DNA from: an uncultured Oscillospiraceae bacterium | GTDB taxonomy: Bacteria; Bacillota; Clostridia; Oscillospirales; Ruminococcaceae | Direction: 5' to 3' | Length of the DNA: 64,000 bases | Assembly (NCBI GenBank): GCA_934444765.1 | Contig: CAKSDC010000008.1 | Coordinates: 24,441 to 88,440, forward strand | Shown here: positions 1-8,717 of the stretch, one piece after another | Position numbering within the stretch: position 1 is the first letter of the stretch | Layout of the letters: every line of letters begins with the position of its first letter | Program-made: the position numbers and the translations under genes | Notes under the pieces: model-generated | What the model saw: only the letters and a program-made list of their open reading frames with translations | Database searches by the model: none | Told to the model about the DNA's origin: nothing

Positions 1-1015
1 GTTGAATTAAGTCTGAGGTAGATACCTTACCGTCTTGATTTACGTCATAGTGTACAAGGTCGGCATCGGTAACGTCCACTTCAGCTAATAGGTACTTTTT
101 AAGTGCTATTAAGTCCGCAGTAGATACTTTACCGTCTTGGTTTACGTCCCCTGGAACGTCTGTTTTACCGTTATTATCTTCTGGTTTGGTCTTGCAAAGA
201 CTTATACACTGAGAAGCTATAGCTGAATGACCTACCTTGTTAGGGTGTGGGTCTAAGTTTAGATTAGTAACGTCTACGTTGGTTAGTCCAGTAGTGTTGA
301 AGGTATCGTATAGGTTGACTACCGTATACTCTGTAGAGCTGGTATCGAATGCTAAGTTAATCTGTTGAACGTATGCATCGGAGATAGTACCTAAGTCTAA
401 AGCACCACTGAGGTTACAACCATAGTATGGATTGTATATGTTATCTACTAATATTTCGCAGTCAGGATTTAACTGTTTTATATCGCTAATTATAGTAGGG
501 AAGTTGTTTTGAGCGAAGTTATTGCAAGCGTCTAATATGGTTTGATTGTTAGGTAGTACAGTATTTAAGTTGTTTATAGCGGTTAATAGTTCTACCATAT
601 CAGCGTTTTGATACCATGTTAAAAGGTCTTGACTAATATTTTCGGAATATTCTACACCTATAGTATCGGCTACTATTTGCATAAAAGGTTGTAGTATATC
701 GTTAGAACCTATGCTGATAGTTATAACGTCTGCGTTAGTTATTTGGTCGTCATATTCGCCAGTATCTAACATAGTAATAAGTTCTGCGGAAGTAATTCCG
801 TTAATAGAATAGTTGTCTGCGTTAGCGTTTAAATGGTTTGCAAGTATGTTTACGTAGTTTTCGGTATCAGGATTTTCTAATCCATAACCATAGGATATGC
901 TATCACCAAAAGCTACATAGTTTACAGTATCAGCAGATACGTTAAGACTACTACCTACACTTAGTATAGAAAGACTAAGTGTTATAGTCATCATATTTTT
1001 TAATAGTCTATTCAT
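1..1015 (-). CDS. GDSL/SGNH esterase with dockerin, C-terminus beyond left edge
   Basis: Secreted SGNH-family ester hydrolase, probably removing ester groups from polysaccharides (inferred). The first 29 residues form a signal peptide ending near VSA. Block I is AFGDSISYG with the nucleophile Ser39. Block III is GSND at 103-106, and block V is DPHP at 255-258 followed by GH, supplying the catalytic Asp and His. Two dockerin repeats follow (GDVNQDGKVSTADL near 289 and DVNQDGKVSTSDL near 324). The frame is open at base 1, so only the last few residues are missing. The start ATG at 1015 has an AAAGGAG ribosome site. Its neighbours are also dockerin-bearing, which suggests a cohesin-bound protein. 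The family call is firm; the substrate is unknown. Confidence 0.9.
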   Translation of the reverse strand, partial: MNRLLKNMMTITLSLSILSVGSSLNVSADTVNYVAFGDSISYGYGLENPDTENYVNILANHLNANADNYSINGITSAELITMLDTGEYDDQITNADVITISIGSNDILQPFMQIVADTIGVEYSENISQDLLTWYQNADMVELLTAINNLNTVLPNNQTILDACNNFAQNNFPTIISDIKQLNPDCEILVDNIYNPYYGCNLSGALDLGTISDAYVQQINLAFDTSSTEYTVVNLYDTFNTTGLTNVDVTNLNLDPHPNKVGHSAIASQCISLCKTKPEDNNGKTDVPGDVNQDGKVSTADLIALKKYLLAEVDVTDADLVHYDVNQDGKVSTSDLIQ

Positions 1016-1096
1016 ATAGAATGCACTCCTTTATATTAATGTAAGACTATGGTATCATACTTATAATGGTTTGTCAATATGATATTATAACCAAAT

Positions 1097-1125
1097 ATCG
1101 ACAGCAAATATGCCTTGCTGTCGAT
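1097..1125 (-). terminator. terminator-like hairpin after LRR gene 1
   Basis: Eleven-base arms ATCGACAGCAA and TTGCTGTCGAT enclose a 7-nt loop, just past the stop of the 1160-2170 gene. The following U-run on the minus strand is weak, so termination efficiency is uncertain. Confidence 0.6.
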
Positions 1126-1159
1126 AACAGTGTACTATAATAGTTAGTGTAGTTTAACT

Positions 1160-2170
1160 CTATAGTCCTAATAGTTCTTTTTTGATAAGTATCAAGTCAG
1201 CCGTAGATACTTTTCCGTCGCCGTTGATATCACAGTATACGCCGTTCACAAAGTTGTTATTGGAAGCTACACCAGTAGTATAAGAAGTAGCAGTGCCAGA
1301 GTAAGTGAAGTCTGATGATGTGGTGGTAGTACCATAAGTATAGCTATTATCTGTTTGTATTGTGGTAGTAGTGGTATCGTCATCATAGTCGTATACTATG
1401 TTTACTATGTAGCAACCGTCAAAAGCAGTATCATTAATCTTAGTGTTTTTTGACTTTATAGTTACAGTTTCTAAGTTAGTACAGTCTTTAAATGCCTGAT
1501 ATCCAATGGAAGTAATACTACTTGGTATGGTAACTTCTTTTAATGATGAACATTTCCGAAAAGCATTCCAATCAATAGTAGTAACACTATCGGGTATAGT
1601 TACACTGGTTAATGATTCACAATTTGAAAAGGTAAAACCATCAATAGTTTTTATGTTTTTTGGTATAACTATACTTGTTAAACTTTTACAATAGTCAAAG
1701 GCACTACTACCAATAGAAGTAACACTATCGGGTATAGTTATACTGGTTAAACTTGAACAGTTTGCAAAGGCATTGCTACCAATAGAAGTAACACCGTCAG
1801 GTATGTTTATGCTGGTTAAATTGAAACACGTCCAAAAGGCTTTCTCTCCAATAGAAGTAATGGTATTAGGTAACTTGATACTTTTAATAGAAGTCCTTAT
1901 GGAATATGCTACATTATAAAATGCGTTATTTCCTATAGTAGTTACAGGATAACCGTCTATAGTTTCAGGTACGACTATATCTTCATTGCTACCAGTATAA
2001 CCAGTTATTACTACATATCCTTGAGTAGTATTAGTAACGTATTCAAAGTCACTGACTGAAGTTTCAGCATATACTGAATGACTATAAGAAGTTTCTATAA
2101 TAGTAGGTGCAACCATAGAGGCTACGGTAGTTAAAGATAGTATACTTATTAGTAGTCTTTTAAAGTTCAT
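1160..2170 (-). CDS. secreted BspA-type leucine-rich-repeat protein with one dockerin repeat
   Basis: 336 residues. A signal peptide (about 1-36, ending near VYA) is followed by an LRR_5/BspA-type array at about 60-260 with the recurring pattern SLTSITIPDSVTSIG. A Thr-rich linker follows, and the C-terminus carries DINGDGKVSTADL, a single calcium-binding dockerin repeat. BspA repeats usually mediate surface or host/substrate binding. The dockerin implies cohesin docking, but a full dockerin has two such repeats. The gene is one of three tandem paralogues (also 2257-3648 and 3912-5612), each with its own promoter. The start ATG has a GAAAGGA site 11 nt upstream. Confidence 0.88.
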   Translation of the reverse strand: MNFKRLLISILSLTTVASMVAPTIIETSYSHSVYAETSVSDFEYVTNTTQGYVVITGYTGSNEDIVVPETIDGYPVTTIGNNAFYNVAYSIRTSIKSIKLPNTITSIGEKAFWTCFNLTSINIPDGVTSIGSNAFANCSSLTSITIPDSVTSIGSSAFDYCKSLTSIVIPKNIKTIDGFTFSNCESLTSVTIPDSVTTIDWNAFRKCSSLKEVTIPSSITSIGYQAFKDCTNLETVTIKSKNTKINDTAFDGCYIVNIVYDYDDDTTTTTIQTDNSYTYGTTTTSSDFTYSGTATSYTTGVASNNNFVNGVYCDINGDGKVSTADLILIKKELLGL

Positions 2171-2183
2171 ATATAAAACGTCC

Positions 2184-2238
2184 TTTCAAGTAGAGTGTAA
2201 CTTATCAATAGTTTAAGTATAGCATACTCTACTTGAAA
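2184..2238. promoter_or_regulatory. 13-bp inverted repeat straddling the LRR gene 1 promoter
   Basis: TTTCAAGTAGAGT (2184-2196) and its exact reverse complement (2226-2238) are 29 bp apart, about 42 bp centre to centre (four helical turns). One arm fills most of the promoter spacer. The other lies at the ribosome site. Because one arm is upstream of the expected transcription start, a DNA operator is more likely than an RNA hairpin. Confidence 0.45.
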
Positions 2239-2244
2239 AGTCAA
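2216..2244 (-). promoter_or_regulatory. vegetative-type promoter for LRR gene 1
   Basis: Read on the minus strand: -35 TTGACT at 2239-2244, 17-bp spacer, -10 TATACT at 2216-2221. It lies about 45 bp upstream of the start codon. Confidence 0.75.
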
Positions 2245-2256
2245 TACGATATTAGA

Positions 2257-3648
2257 CTAAATTAAACCTAATAGCAACTTTTTTAGTATTAAAAGGTCAG
2301 CCGTAGAGGCTTTTCCGTCGCCGTTTACGTCACCATATACACCGTTTACAAAGTTGTTTTCTTTAGTAGGAGTATCTGTTGGTGGGTCGGGTAGTACGTT
2401 TAACGATACGTCTATAAAAGAGATATCGTTATCGGTAGCGTAGGTATTAGCTGAACTATCTACTACACCCACTATAGTGAAAGGTTTTATAGGAGTAGGG
2501 TCTATAAGTTCGTCGTCTTCAATCTTAGAGTAGTCATAGCCAAGAGCGTACGTTTCGATAGTAGGACTATCTTGTGGAATGACTATATAGTACATAGAGT
2601 TACAACCAGCAAAAGCACCTTCACGGATAAATATACTATCGGTAGTAGTTGGAATGTCTATGTGTTTAAGGCTATCACAGTTAGCGAAAGCGAAGTAGCT
2701 TATCTTTTTAATATTAGGAGGAAGTGTAACGTCTGTTAAAGAGGTGCAGTTCATAAATGCGGACTGCCAAATTTCTGTTACGCTATCGGAAAAGTTCACA
2801 GTCTTCAAGGCGGTGCAGTCTTTAAAAGCACTATCATAGATAATTTCTATATATTTAGGAATATCTATAGTAGTTAAAGAGGTACAACCTGCGAATAGTT
2901 CAGTGCTTAAATCCTCGATAGTAGTACCTAAGTCCACAGTAGTTAAAGAGGTACAACCTTTAAATACTCCAGTTAAGAACCTTACCTTAGAACCGTCTTC
3001 AATAGTTACCGTTTTCAAAGAGGTGCAGTCGGTAAAGGCGTTAGAGTCTAAAGTTTCTACGCTATCTGGTATGAATATAGAGGTTAGACCGCTTCCATAG
3101 AAAGCCTCTTGTGATATACTGGTTAAACTATTAGGTAGAGTAACTTCTTCTAATGACGTACAACCATAGAATGCACGAGGGCCTATATCTTGTAAGCTAT
3201 TAGGCAAGTCTATACTGGTTAGACTGGTACATCCATTAAAAGCATAGTTGCTAATAGTCTTTAATACAGAACCTTCTTTAATAGTAACAGACTGTAAGGA
3301 AGTACAACCTTTAAACGCTCCATAAGATATAGAGGTTAGAGTTTCTGGTAGAGTAACAGACTGTAACTTGACCTTATCTTCAAATAGACTGCCAATTATT
3401 TCTGTAACCGTGCATACTTCACCTTTAGAATTGGTTACAGTAGAAGGGATTTCAACGTCTACGTCGCTACCCAAATATTTATTGATAGTAGCGTTTAAGC
3501 TTGCATCGTATGAAAATTCAAAGTCGTTATCTACTTCACTTGCGTATGTAGATATCATAGAATAGTCGTTACTGATAATTCCAGTAGTAACCATAGGAAC
3601 ACTTAACATAAGTGCCATAGCATAAGAGATAATTTTTTTAGCATTCAT
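2257..3648 (-). CDS. secreted BspA-type leucine-rich-repeat protein with one dockerin repeat
   Basis: 463 residues. A signal peptide covers about 1-36. BspA-type LRRs (units such as CTSLTSIDLPNSLQDIG) run from about 85 to 360. A less regular segment follows with the pattern FTIVGVVDSSANTYA, often seen after BspA arrays. After a short Pro/Thr linker the C-terminus has one dockerin repeat, DVNGDGKASTADL. It is a paralogue of both LRR neighbours, sharing the FVNGVY lead-in with gene 1. A secreted binding protein held on a cohesin scaffold is inferred; the ligand is unknown. The start has an AAGGAAAGGA site. Confidence 0.88.
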   Translation of the reverse strand: MNAKKIISYAMALMLSVPMVTTGIISNDYSMISTYASEVDNDFEFSYDASLNATINKYLGSDVDVEIPSTVTNSKGEVCTVTEIIGSLFEDKVKLQSVTLPETLTSISYGAFKGCTSLQSVTIKEGSVLKTISNYAFNGCTSLTSIDLPNSLQDIGPRAFYGCTSLEEVTLPNSLTSISQEAFYGSGLTSIFIPDSVETLDSNAFTDCTSLKTVTIEDGSKVRFLTGVFKGCTSLTTVDLGTTIEDLSTELFAGCTSLTTIDIPKYIEIIYDSAFKDCTALKTVNFSDSVTEIWQSAFMNCTSLTDVTLPPNIKKISYFAFANCDSLKHIDIPTTTDSIFIREGAFAGCNSMYYIVIPQDSPTIETYALGYDYSKIEDDELIDPTPIKPFTIVGVVDSSANTYATDNDISFIDVSLNVLPDPPTDTPTKENNFVNGVYGDVNGDGKASTADLLILKKLLLGLI

Positions 3649-3694
3649 AAGTATATTCCTTTCCTTGATATTTTAAGAGTAATATTCCAGTTAT

Positions 3695-3723
3695 ATAATA
3701 CCATATTTTCGGGATAGTGTCAA
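3695..3723 (-). promoter_or_regulatory. promoter for LRR gene 2
   Basis: On the minus strand: -35 TTGACA (3718-3723), 17-bp spacer, -10 TATTAT (3695-3700). Confidence 0.75.
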
Positions 3724-3842
3724 TACTATCCTGAAATACGTGCCTAACACTTTAAAAAATTGTGAATATTGCACAAATACTCAAGCGTATAGTTAAAGAT
3801 TTCCATGGTAGAATTGGTAATTCTGCACATCATAACGGACGC

Positions 3843-3879
3843 AAAAAAATTGAGTATAGAAATACTATCTATACTCAAT
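3843..3879 (-). terminator. intrinsic terminator of LRR gene 3
   Basis: Perfect 11-bp arms ATTGAGTATAG and CTATACTCAAT with a 9-nt loop. On the minus strand they are followed by a run of seven U. The hairpin lies just past the stop of the 3912-5612 gene. Confidence 0.88.
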
Positions 3880-3911
3880 CTATGTTATTAAAAGTTAAGT
3901 ACTATATTAGA

Positions 3912-5612
3912 CTAAATTAAACCTAATAGTAACTTCTTTACTATTACTAAGTCCGAAGTAGAAACCTTACCGTCGCCGTTTACGTCGCCGTATACACCGC
4001 TTTGAGAACCAGTAGTAGTAGTCTGTTCACCGTCAGAAGTTTCTGTAGGAGTAGTAGTAACAGTAGGTTCTTCTGTAGTGGTAGTGTTAGTATCATCAGT
4101 AGTAGTTTCGGTAGTTACTGTAGTTACGGTAGTAGTAGGAAGTTCACCAGAAGACGCATCTATAAAGTTTATACCAGCATTTTCGGCATACGTTTTAGCG
4201 TCGCTGTCTTCAGTACTTATTATAGAAAATCCCTCTTGAACCTCAGCTGAATTGAGGTCAACACCAAAGAAAGTACTGATACTACCAGTATATCCTATAC
4301 AGTATTTACCTAAAGTTACTACGCTTTCAGGAACTTTAATATAAGATAGGCTTGTACAGTTTGCAAAGCAACAATCATCAATAGTAGTTAATCCCTCTGG
4401 AAGTGTTACAGAAGTTAAACTCTTGCAGTTAGCAAAAGCAACACTTCCTATGACTTTGGTCTTTTCTGGAATAACGACACTATTTAGTTTAGAGTTCATA
4501 AATGCCTTGTATTTTATAGTGGTTAAAGACTTTGGAAGTGTAGCAGTAGTTAGACTTGTGCAGTTATAGAATGCATATTCACCAATGGTAGTAACGTCGT
4601 CTGGAATATCAACTTTTTGTAAAGCAGTACAACCGTTGAATGTGTCGTCTGGTATTTCGGTAATAGAAGTTGGTAGTTTTACGTCTACTATGGCGATACA
4701 TTCTTTAAACATACCCTTGCCTAAAGTTTCCATACTATCTGGCATATTTACGGTAGTTAGACTGGTACATCCGTTAAATGGAGTTTCACCTATAGTAGTA
4801 TTAATACCGTCTTCAAAGGTTACTTCTGTAAGTTTGGTGCATTTGTCAAATACGTTATAGCCAATAGAGGTTACACTCTTAGGAATAGTAATAGAACTTA
4901 ACTTAGTACATCCACTAAATACCTTATAGTTGATAGTAGTTAGAGTACTTGGTAGTGTAATAGTCTTTAGGCTCTTACAACCTGAAAATACTGCATAGTC
5001 CATTTTAGTTAGATTTTTAGATAGTTCTACTTGTGATAGGCTGGTACAACCTGAAAATGCACTACCTTTTATTTCGGTTACGCTATCAGGTACGGTTATA
5101 CTACTAAGAGCGGTACAACCATCAAAGATAGACTCACTTAGAGAAGTAATGCCTTCAGGTAAGGAAATTTCTGTTAAACTTGTACAGTCTTTAAATGATG
5201 AGCTACCTATAGAAGTTAGGTCAATACCATCTTCAAAAGATACGCTTGCTAAACTGCCACAACCACAGAATACAGAATTTCCAATCTTTGTAATAGACTT
5301 AGGTATAGTAACACTCTTAATAGAGGTATTGTTATAAAAAACCCCATTTTCTATAGTAACAACAGGATATACTGTTCCGTCTTCTGTAGTAATAGTGCTT
5401 GGGATTACTACGTTGTCTTCTTTACCAGAATACTTGGTAATAGCAATGTAAGGGTCTTCTCCATAAGGAGTTTTAATGCTAAAAGTGTAGTCACCTTGTG
5501 TGGTATCAGCGTATGTAGATACTATAGCTGAACTATTACTAATAGCTACAGTAGTAGCAGGAACGCTTATAGCAAGTGCCATAATAAGAGATACTATTTT
5601 CTTGTAATTCAT
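3912..5612 (-). CDS. secreted BspA-type leucine-rich-repeat protein with one dockerin repeat
   Basis: 566 residues, the longest of the three tandem LRR paralogues. A signal peptide covers about 1-36. BspA-type LRR units (CTSLTEISLPEGITSLSES and the like) run from about 75 to 450. A Thr-rich linker with many consecutive Thr residues follows at about 500-535. The C-terminus holds one dockerin repeat, DVNGDGKVSTSDL, ending KKLLLGLI. The Thr linker resembles those in the scaffold genes at 32.7-36.3 kb. A secreted, probably complex-borne adhesin is inferred. The start has a GAAAGGA site about 11 nt upstream. Confidence 0.88.
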   Translation of the reverse strand: MNYKKIVSLIMALAISVPATTVAISNSSAIVSTYADTTQGDYTFSIKTPYGEDPYIAITKYSGKEDNVVIPSTITTEDGTVYPVVTIENGVFYNNTSIKSVTIPKSITKIGNSVFCGCGSLASVSFEDGIDLTSIGSSSFKDCTSLTEISLPEGITSLSESIFDGCTALSSITVPDSVTEIKGSAFSGCTSLSQVELSKNLTKMDYAVFSGCKSLKTITLPSTLTTINYKVFSGCTKLSSITIPKSVTSIGYNVFDKCTKLTEVTFEDGINTTIGETPFNGCTSLTTVNMPDSMETLGKGMFKECIAIVDVKLPTSITEIPDDTFNGCTALQKVDIPDDVTTIGEYAFYNCTSLTTATLPKSLTTIKYKAFMNSKLNSVVIPEKTKVIGSVAFANCKSLTSVTLPEGLTTIDDCCFANCTSLSYIKVPESVVTLGKYCIGYTGSISTFFGVDLNSAEVQEGFSIISTEDSDAKTYAENAGINFIDASSGELPTTTVTTVTTETTTDDTNTTTTEEPTVTTTPTETSDGEQTTTTGSQSGVYGDVNGDGKVSTSDLVIVKKLLLGLI

Positions 5613-5670
5613 AATGTCAAAAATCCTTTCAAATATAGTATATTTAGCTAATAATTAACTAACAAGTATA

Positions 5671-5699
5671 ATTATATCATGCATGGTTAAAAAAGTCAA
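5671..5699 (-). promoter_or_regulatory. promoter for LRR gene 3
   Basis: On the minus strand: -35 TTGACT (5694-5699), 17-bp spacer, -10 TATAAT (5671-5676). Confidence 0.78.
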
Positions 5700-5768
5700 T
5701 AAACTAATAGTTTAAAATATGGATAGTAATATTCTGTTTTTTTGTTAAATTTACCACATAGATGTATT

Positions 5769-5799
5769 AAAAAAATCGGGTATGAATACCATACCCGAT
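5769..5799 (-). terminator. intrinsic terminator of the aldolase gene
   Basis: Ten-base arms ATCGGGTATG and CATACCCGAT enclose a 5-nt loop. The hairpin is followed on the minus strand by seven U. Confidence 0.9.
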
Positions 5800-5823
5800 A
5801 TATATAAGTATTTACAACTAATA

Positions 5824-6687
5824 TTAAGCCTTGTCGATAGAACCGAATAGTTCCATTTTTTCCTTAACGATAGTCTTAATGCCTTCAAAACCAGGAGCAA
5901 GAAGTTTTCTTGGGTCAAAGCCCTTACCTTGTAGGTCCTTACCTTCTTCGATGTACTTTCTTGTAGCTTCTTGGAAGTATAGTTGACACTCAGTATTAAC
6001 GTTAATCTTAGAAACGCCTAAGGAGATAGCCTTTTTAATCATATCTGCAGGGATACCAGTACCACCGTGAAGTACAAGTGGAATATCGCCAACAGTCTTC
6101 TTAACAGCTTCAAGAGTTTCAAAACTTAAGCCAGCCCAGTTTTCAGGGTACTTACCGTGAATGTTACCAATACCAGCAGCTAACATAGTAACGCCTAAAT
6201 CAGCTATCATCTTACATTCCTTAGGGTCAGCACATTCGCCCATACCTATAACGCCGTCTTCTTCGCCACCTATAGAACCAACTTCTGCTTCAAGAGATAT
6301 ACCAAGAATATCGCAAGCGTTTACAAGAGCCTTAGTCTTAGCAATGTTTTCTTCGATTGGATAGTGAGAACCATCAAACATGATAGAAGAGAAACCAGCG
6401 TTGATACACTTCTTAGCACCTTCAAAAGTACCGTGGTCTAAGTGTAAAGCTACAGGAACAGTTATGTTAAGTTCTTCTAACATACCGTTTACCATACCTA
6501 CAACAGTCTTGTAACCACACATATACTTACCAGCACCTTCAGATACACCAAGAATTACTGGTGAATTGTTTTCTTGTGCAGTAAGAAGAATAGCCTTAGT
6601 CCATTCAAGGTTGTTAATGTTGAATTGACCTACAGCATAATGACCAACCATAGCCTTATTAAGCATTTCCTTAGCTGAAACTAACAT
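5824..6687 (-). CDS. fba: class II fructose-bisphosphate aldolase
   Basis: Zinc-dependent aldolase cleaving fructose 1,6-bisphosphate to glyceraldehyde 3-phosphate and dihydroxyacetone phosphate in glycolysis (cytoplasm). 287 residues, normal for the short class II form. Visible active-site elements: HLDHG with Asp84 and zinc ligand His85, EAEVGSIGG (Glu135), GNIHGKYP (His177), LHGGTG (His207) and the phosphate-binding NVNTE. The start ATG has an AGGAGG site. It appears to be a single-gene unit, with its own promoter (6739-6767) and a strong terminator. A tagatose-bisphosphate aldolase is the main alternative within the superfamily. Confidence 0.95.
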   Translation of the reverse strand: MLVSAKEMLNKAMVGHYAVGQFNINNLEWTKAILLTAQENNSPVILGVSEGAGKYMCGYKTVVGMVNGMLEELNITVPVALHLDHGTFEGAKKCINAGFSSIMFDGSHYPIEENIAKTKALVNACDILGISLEAEVGSIGGEEDGVIGMGECADPKECKMIADLGVTMLAAGIGNIHGKYPENWAGLSFETLEAVKKTVGDIPLVLHGGTGIPADMIKKAISLGVSKINVNTECQLYFQEATRKYIEEGKDLQGKGFDPRKLLAPGFEGIKTIVKEKMELFGSIDKA

Positions 6688-6738
6688 TTTAATTTCCTCC
6701 TAAATAGATGAATTTATTCGCAAAATGCGTATGAGTAT

Positions 6739-6767
6739 ATTATACACTAATCGACGTTAAAAATCAA
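6739..6767 (-). promoter_or_regulatory. promoter for fba
   Basis: On the minus strand: -35 TTGATT (6762-6767), 17-bp spacer, consensus -10 TATAAT (6739-6744). Confidence 0.78.
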
Positions 6768-6792
6768 TACGTTTTATAAGAAAAATTTAGTA

Positions 6793-7230
6793 TCATAGTA
6801 GTTCGTAGTCTTTAGGAGGTTCAAACATACTGTTGCATTTGGTTAATATATCTTTGGTTATGGTGTAAGTGTTGCAATCTTTTTGTGTATTGCGTAATAG
6901 AATGCGTTCTTTTTGAGTACTTTCGTCTACACTGATATAGTGTAGTTTAGTGTTAATACCCTTACTGTTGAATAGTCTTTTAATAGTACTGCGTTCTAAT
7001 TCAGTCCAAAAACCGCAGTCTAATATAACGTTAGTATTGCACATAGCAATTCTAATAGCTATAGTGTATAGATAGTCTTTACAGTTGCGTTCTACTATTG
7101 GGTGACGTTCTCCAAGGTTTTCGTCAAATAGTGATAGCATAATTTCATCACAAGATAGTATTACGCCGTTGATATCTTTTCGAAGCTGTTCAGCAAAGGT
7201 AGTCTTACCAGAACAGATTTTTCCACACAT
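6793..7230 (-). CDS. small P-loop kinase (AAA_33-like), start uncertain
   Basis: About 145 residues with Walker A GKICSGKTT close to the N-terminus, and later CDEI and LDCGFW as in zeta-toxin/AAA_33-type small-molecule kinases. The ATG at 7230 leaves only two residues before the P-loop. The upstream in-frame codons read I-N-N-Y-G-T-I-H-L up to a TGA, and they would supply the usual first beta-strand. They contain no ATG, GTG or TTG. An AAAGGTG ribosome site sits right before them, and an ATG in another frame follows it. A non-standard start or a sequence error is possible. It is the third gene after the SDR and lipoprotein genes. The substrate is unknown. Confidence 0.75.
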   Translation of the reverse strand: MCGKICSGKTTFAEQLRKDINGVILSCDEIMLSLFDENLGERHPIVERNCKDYLYTIAIRIAMCNTNVILDCGFWTELERSTIKRLFNSKGINTKLHYISVDESTQKERILLRNTQKDCNTYTITKDILTKCNSMFEPPKDYELL

Positions 7231-7279
7231 TAGATGTATAGTTCCGTAGTTATTGATATAGCATCACCTTTCTTGAAGA

Positions 7280-8689
7280 TTATTCTTCTTCAGTAGAGCC
7301 GTCTGCTGAGTTATTAACTTCATTAATAAGAGTGTCTACCGCACTATAGTTAGCCTCTACTACTTGAGCCCAAGTACCTTGACCAGTAGTAGATACTCTA
7401 ATACCAGTAGTACCACTATCTATTATGTTAGTTAGGTCGGTACTTACGCCAGTATAGAAATCGAATACTGGATTTTTAGCAGTAATTTCGTCAAGTTCGA
7501 ACTTCATATTGTACATTTCTTCAGTCCAACCGTAATCGGTGTATAACTGTTCGTTAGCGATTTCACGAGTTTTTTCGTTTAGTAGAGTAGCACGCTTACA
7601 TTCAGTAAATTTGATTACACCTTCTGGGTTGTGTCCTCCACGTACTAATAGATAGCCGTCTAAACCAGCAGGTAGATAGTACTCATCACTTTCAGGGTCT
7701 TTAGGCATAGGAACGAACATTACGTTCTGTCCGAACGTAGTCTGCCATTGGGAAGCCTCTTTGTATAAAGCCCATAGTCCGCAAGGATAGAAAAGTTCTT
7801 TACCTTCACCCATAAAGTTTACCTGTTCACTATAGCCAAAGTCTTCTTTATTTAGGAATAGTCCTTTGTTGTAGAGGTCTTGCATATAGTTTTGAACTCT
7901 TTCAAGATTAGTATCTTTAAGATTGTTTACCAATTTGCCGTCTTGTAGACCTACATAGGCTACACCTGTAGTTTTAGAGATAGCCGATTCAAAGTACCAA
8001 CCGTCAAGACCGTACATATCCTCATCTTCATCTACATAGGATAGTAGCATCTCTTCAAACTTATTCCAATCCCATTGACCGTTTACGTATAGTTCGTAAG
8101 GGTCTTCAAGATTGTTTTCTTCTATAGTATCTTTATTGTAGATTATTACACAACTATCGCCCGTAACCTGTTGACAGATAATATAGTGTTTGCCGTTCCA
8201 CATTAGTTTGTCGTTAGTATCTTTTACGTCTGCCCAGAGTTCGGAGTTGTAGTCGATGTAGTCGTCTGCTGGCACGAACATATTTTTTACTACGCCTTTA
8301 GGAAATGCGTCGAAGTCGCTCGCACCGAAGAAGTCTATACCTTCATCACCGTTTATAGCGTTAGCTAAAGCGTCGAAACGTTGTGAAAACGCTACTATTT
8401 TAGATTCCACTTCACCACCATAGCGTTCTTTAAATACTTGAAGTTCTATAGGGACGTTTTTACCAGTGGAGTCTGGGTTTATATCCCAGCTATTGAGCCA
8501 TTTAATAGTCTTATTTTCAAGTTCGCCAGTTAGTTTTTCGTCTGCCGAAACGATTTGAGCGATTTCTTCTTTGGTAGCGTCGTCTAAGTCCTTATCGTTT
8601 ACGTTAGCGGAAGATGAGCTACAAGCACATAGAGAACTCATAAGAGCCAATATAGAAACTATAGATATAGTCTTTTTAATAGTATTCAT
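7280..8689 (-). CDS. ABC-transporter extracellular solute-binding lipoprotein
   Basis: 469 residues with an N-terminal lipoprotein signal (lipobox around SSLCAC, residues 20-25) followed by a Ser-rich tether. The body looks like a family 1 (sugar-type) solute-binding protein, with W-rich segments and the pattern MWNGKHYIICQQ. It should sit on the outer face of the membrane and deliver solute to an ABC permease. No permease or ATPase gene is adjacent, so it is an orphan here. It lies 28 bp downstream of the SDR gene and 49 bp upstream of the kinase, on one likely transcript. The start has a GAAAGGA site. Confidence 0.85.
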   Translation of the reverse strand: MNTIKKTISIVSILALMSSLCACSSSSANVNDKDLDDATKEEIAQIVSADEKLTGELENKTIKWLNSWDINPDSTGKNVPIELQVFKERYGGEVESKIVAFSQRFDALANAINGDEGIDFFGASDFDAFPKGVVKNMFVPADDYIDYNSELWADVKDTNDKLMWNGKHYIICQQVTGDSCVIIYNKDTIEENNLEDPYELYVNGQWDWNKFEEMLLSYVDEDEDMYGLDGWYFESAISKTTGVAYVGLQDGKLVNNLKDTNLERVQNYMQDLYNKGLFLNKEDFGYSEQVNFMGEGKELFYPCGLWALYKEASQWQTTFGQNVMFVPMPKDPESDEYYLPAGLDGYLLVRGGHNPEGVIKFTECKRATLLNEKTREIANEQLYTDYGWTEEMYNMKFELDEITAKNPVFDFYTGVSTDLTNIIDSGTTGIRVSTTGQGTWAQVVEANYSAVDTLINEVNNSADGSTEEE

Positions 8690-8717
8690 AGGTAGGGTTT
8701 ATCCTTTCAGAGTATTA

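Noticed and set aside
3790..3835. tRNA-like fragment sharing ATGGTAGAATT with the tRNA-Gly D-arm
   Set aside because: Only 11 bases match, with no acceptor, anticodon or T-arm; chance similarity in AT-rich DNA is likely.
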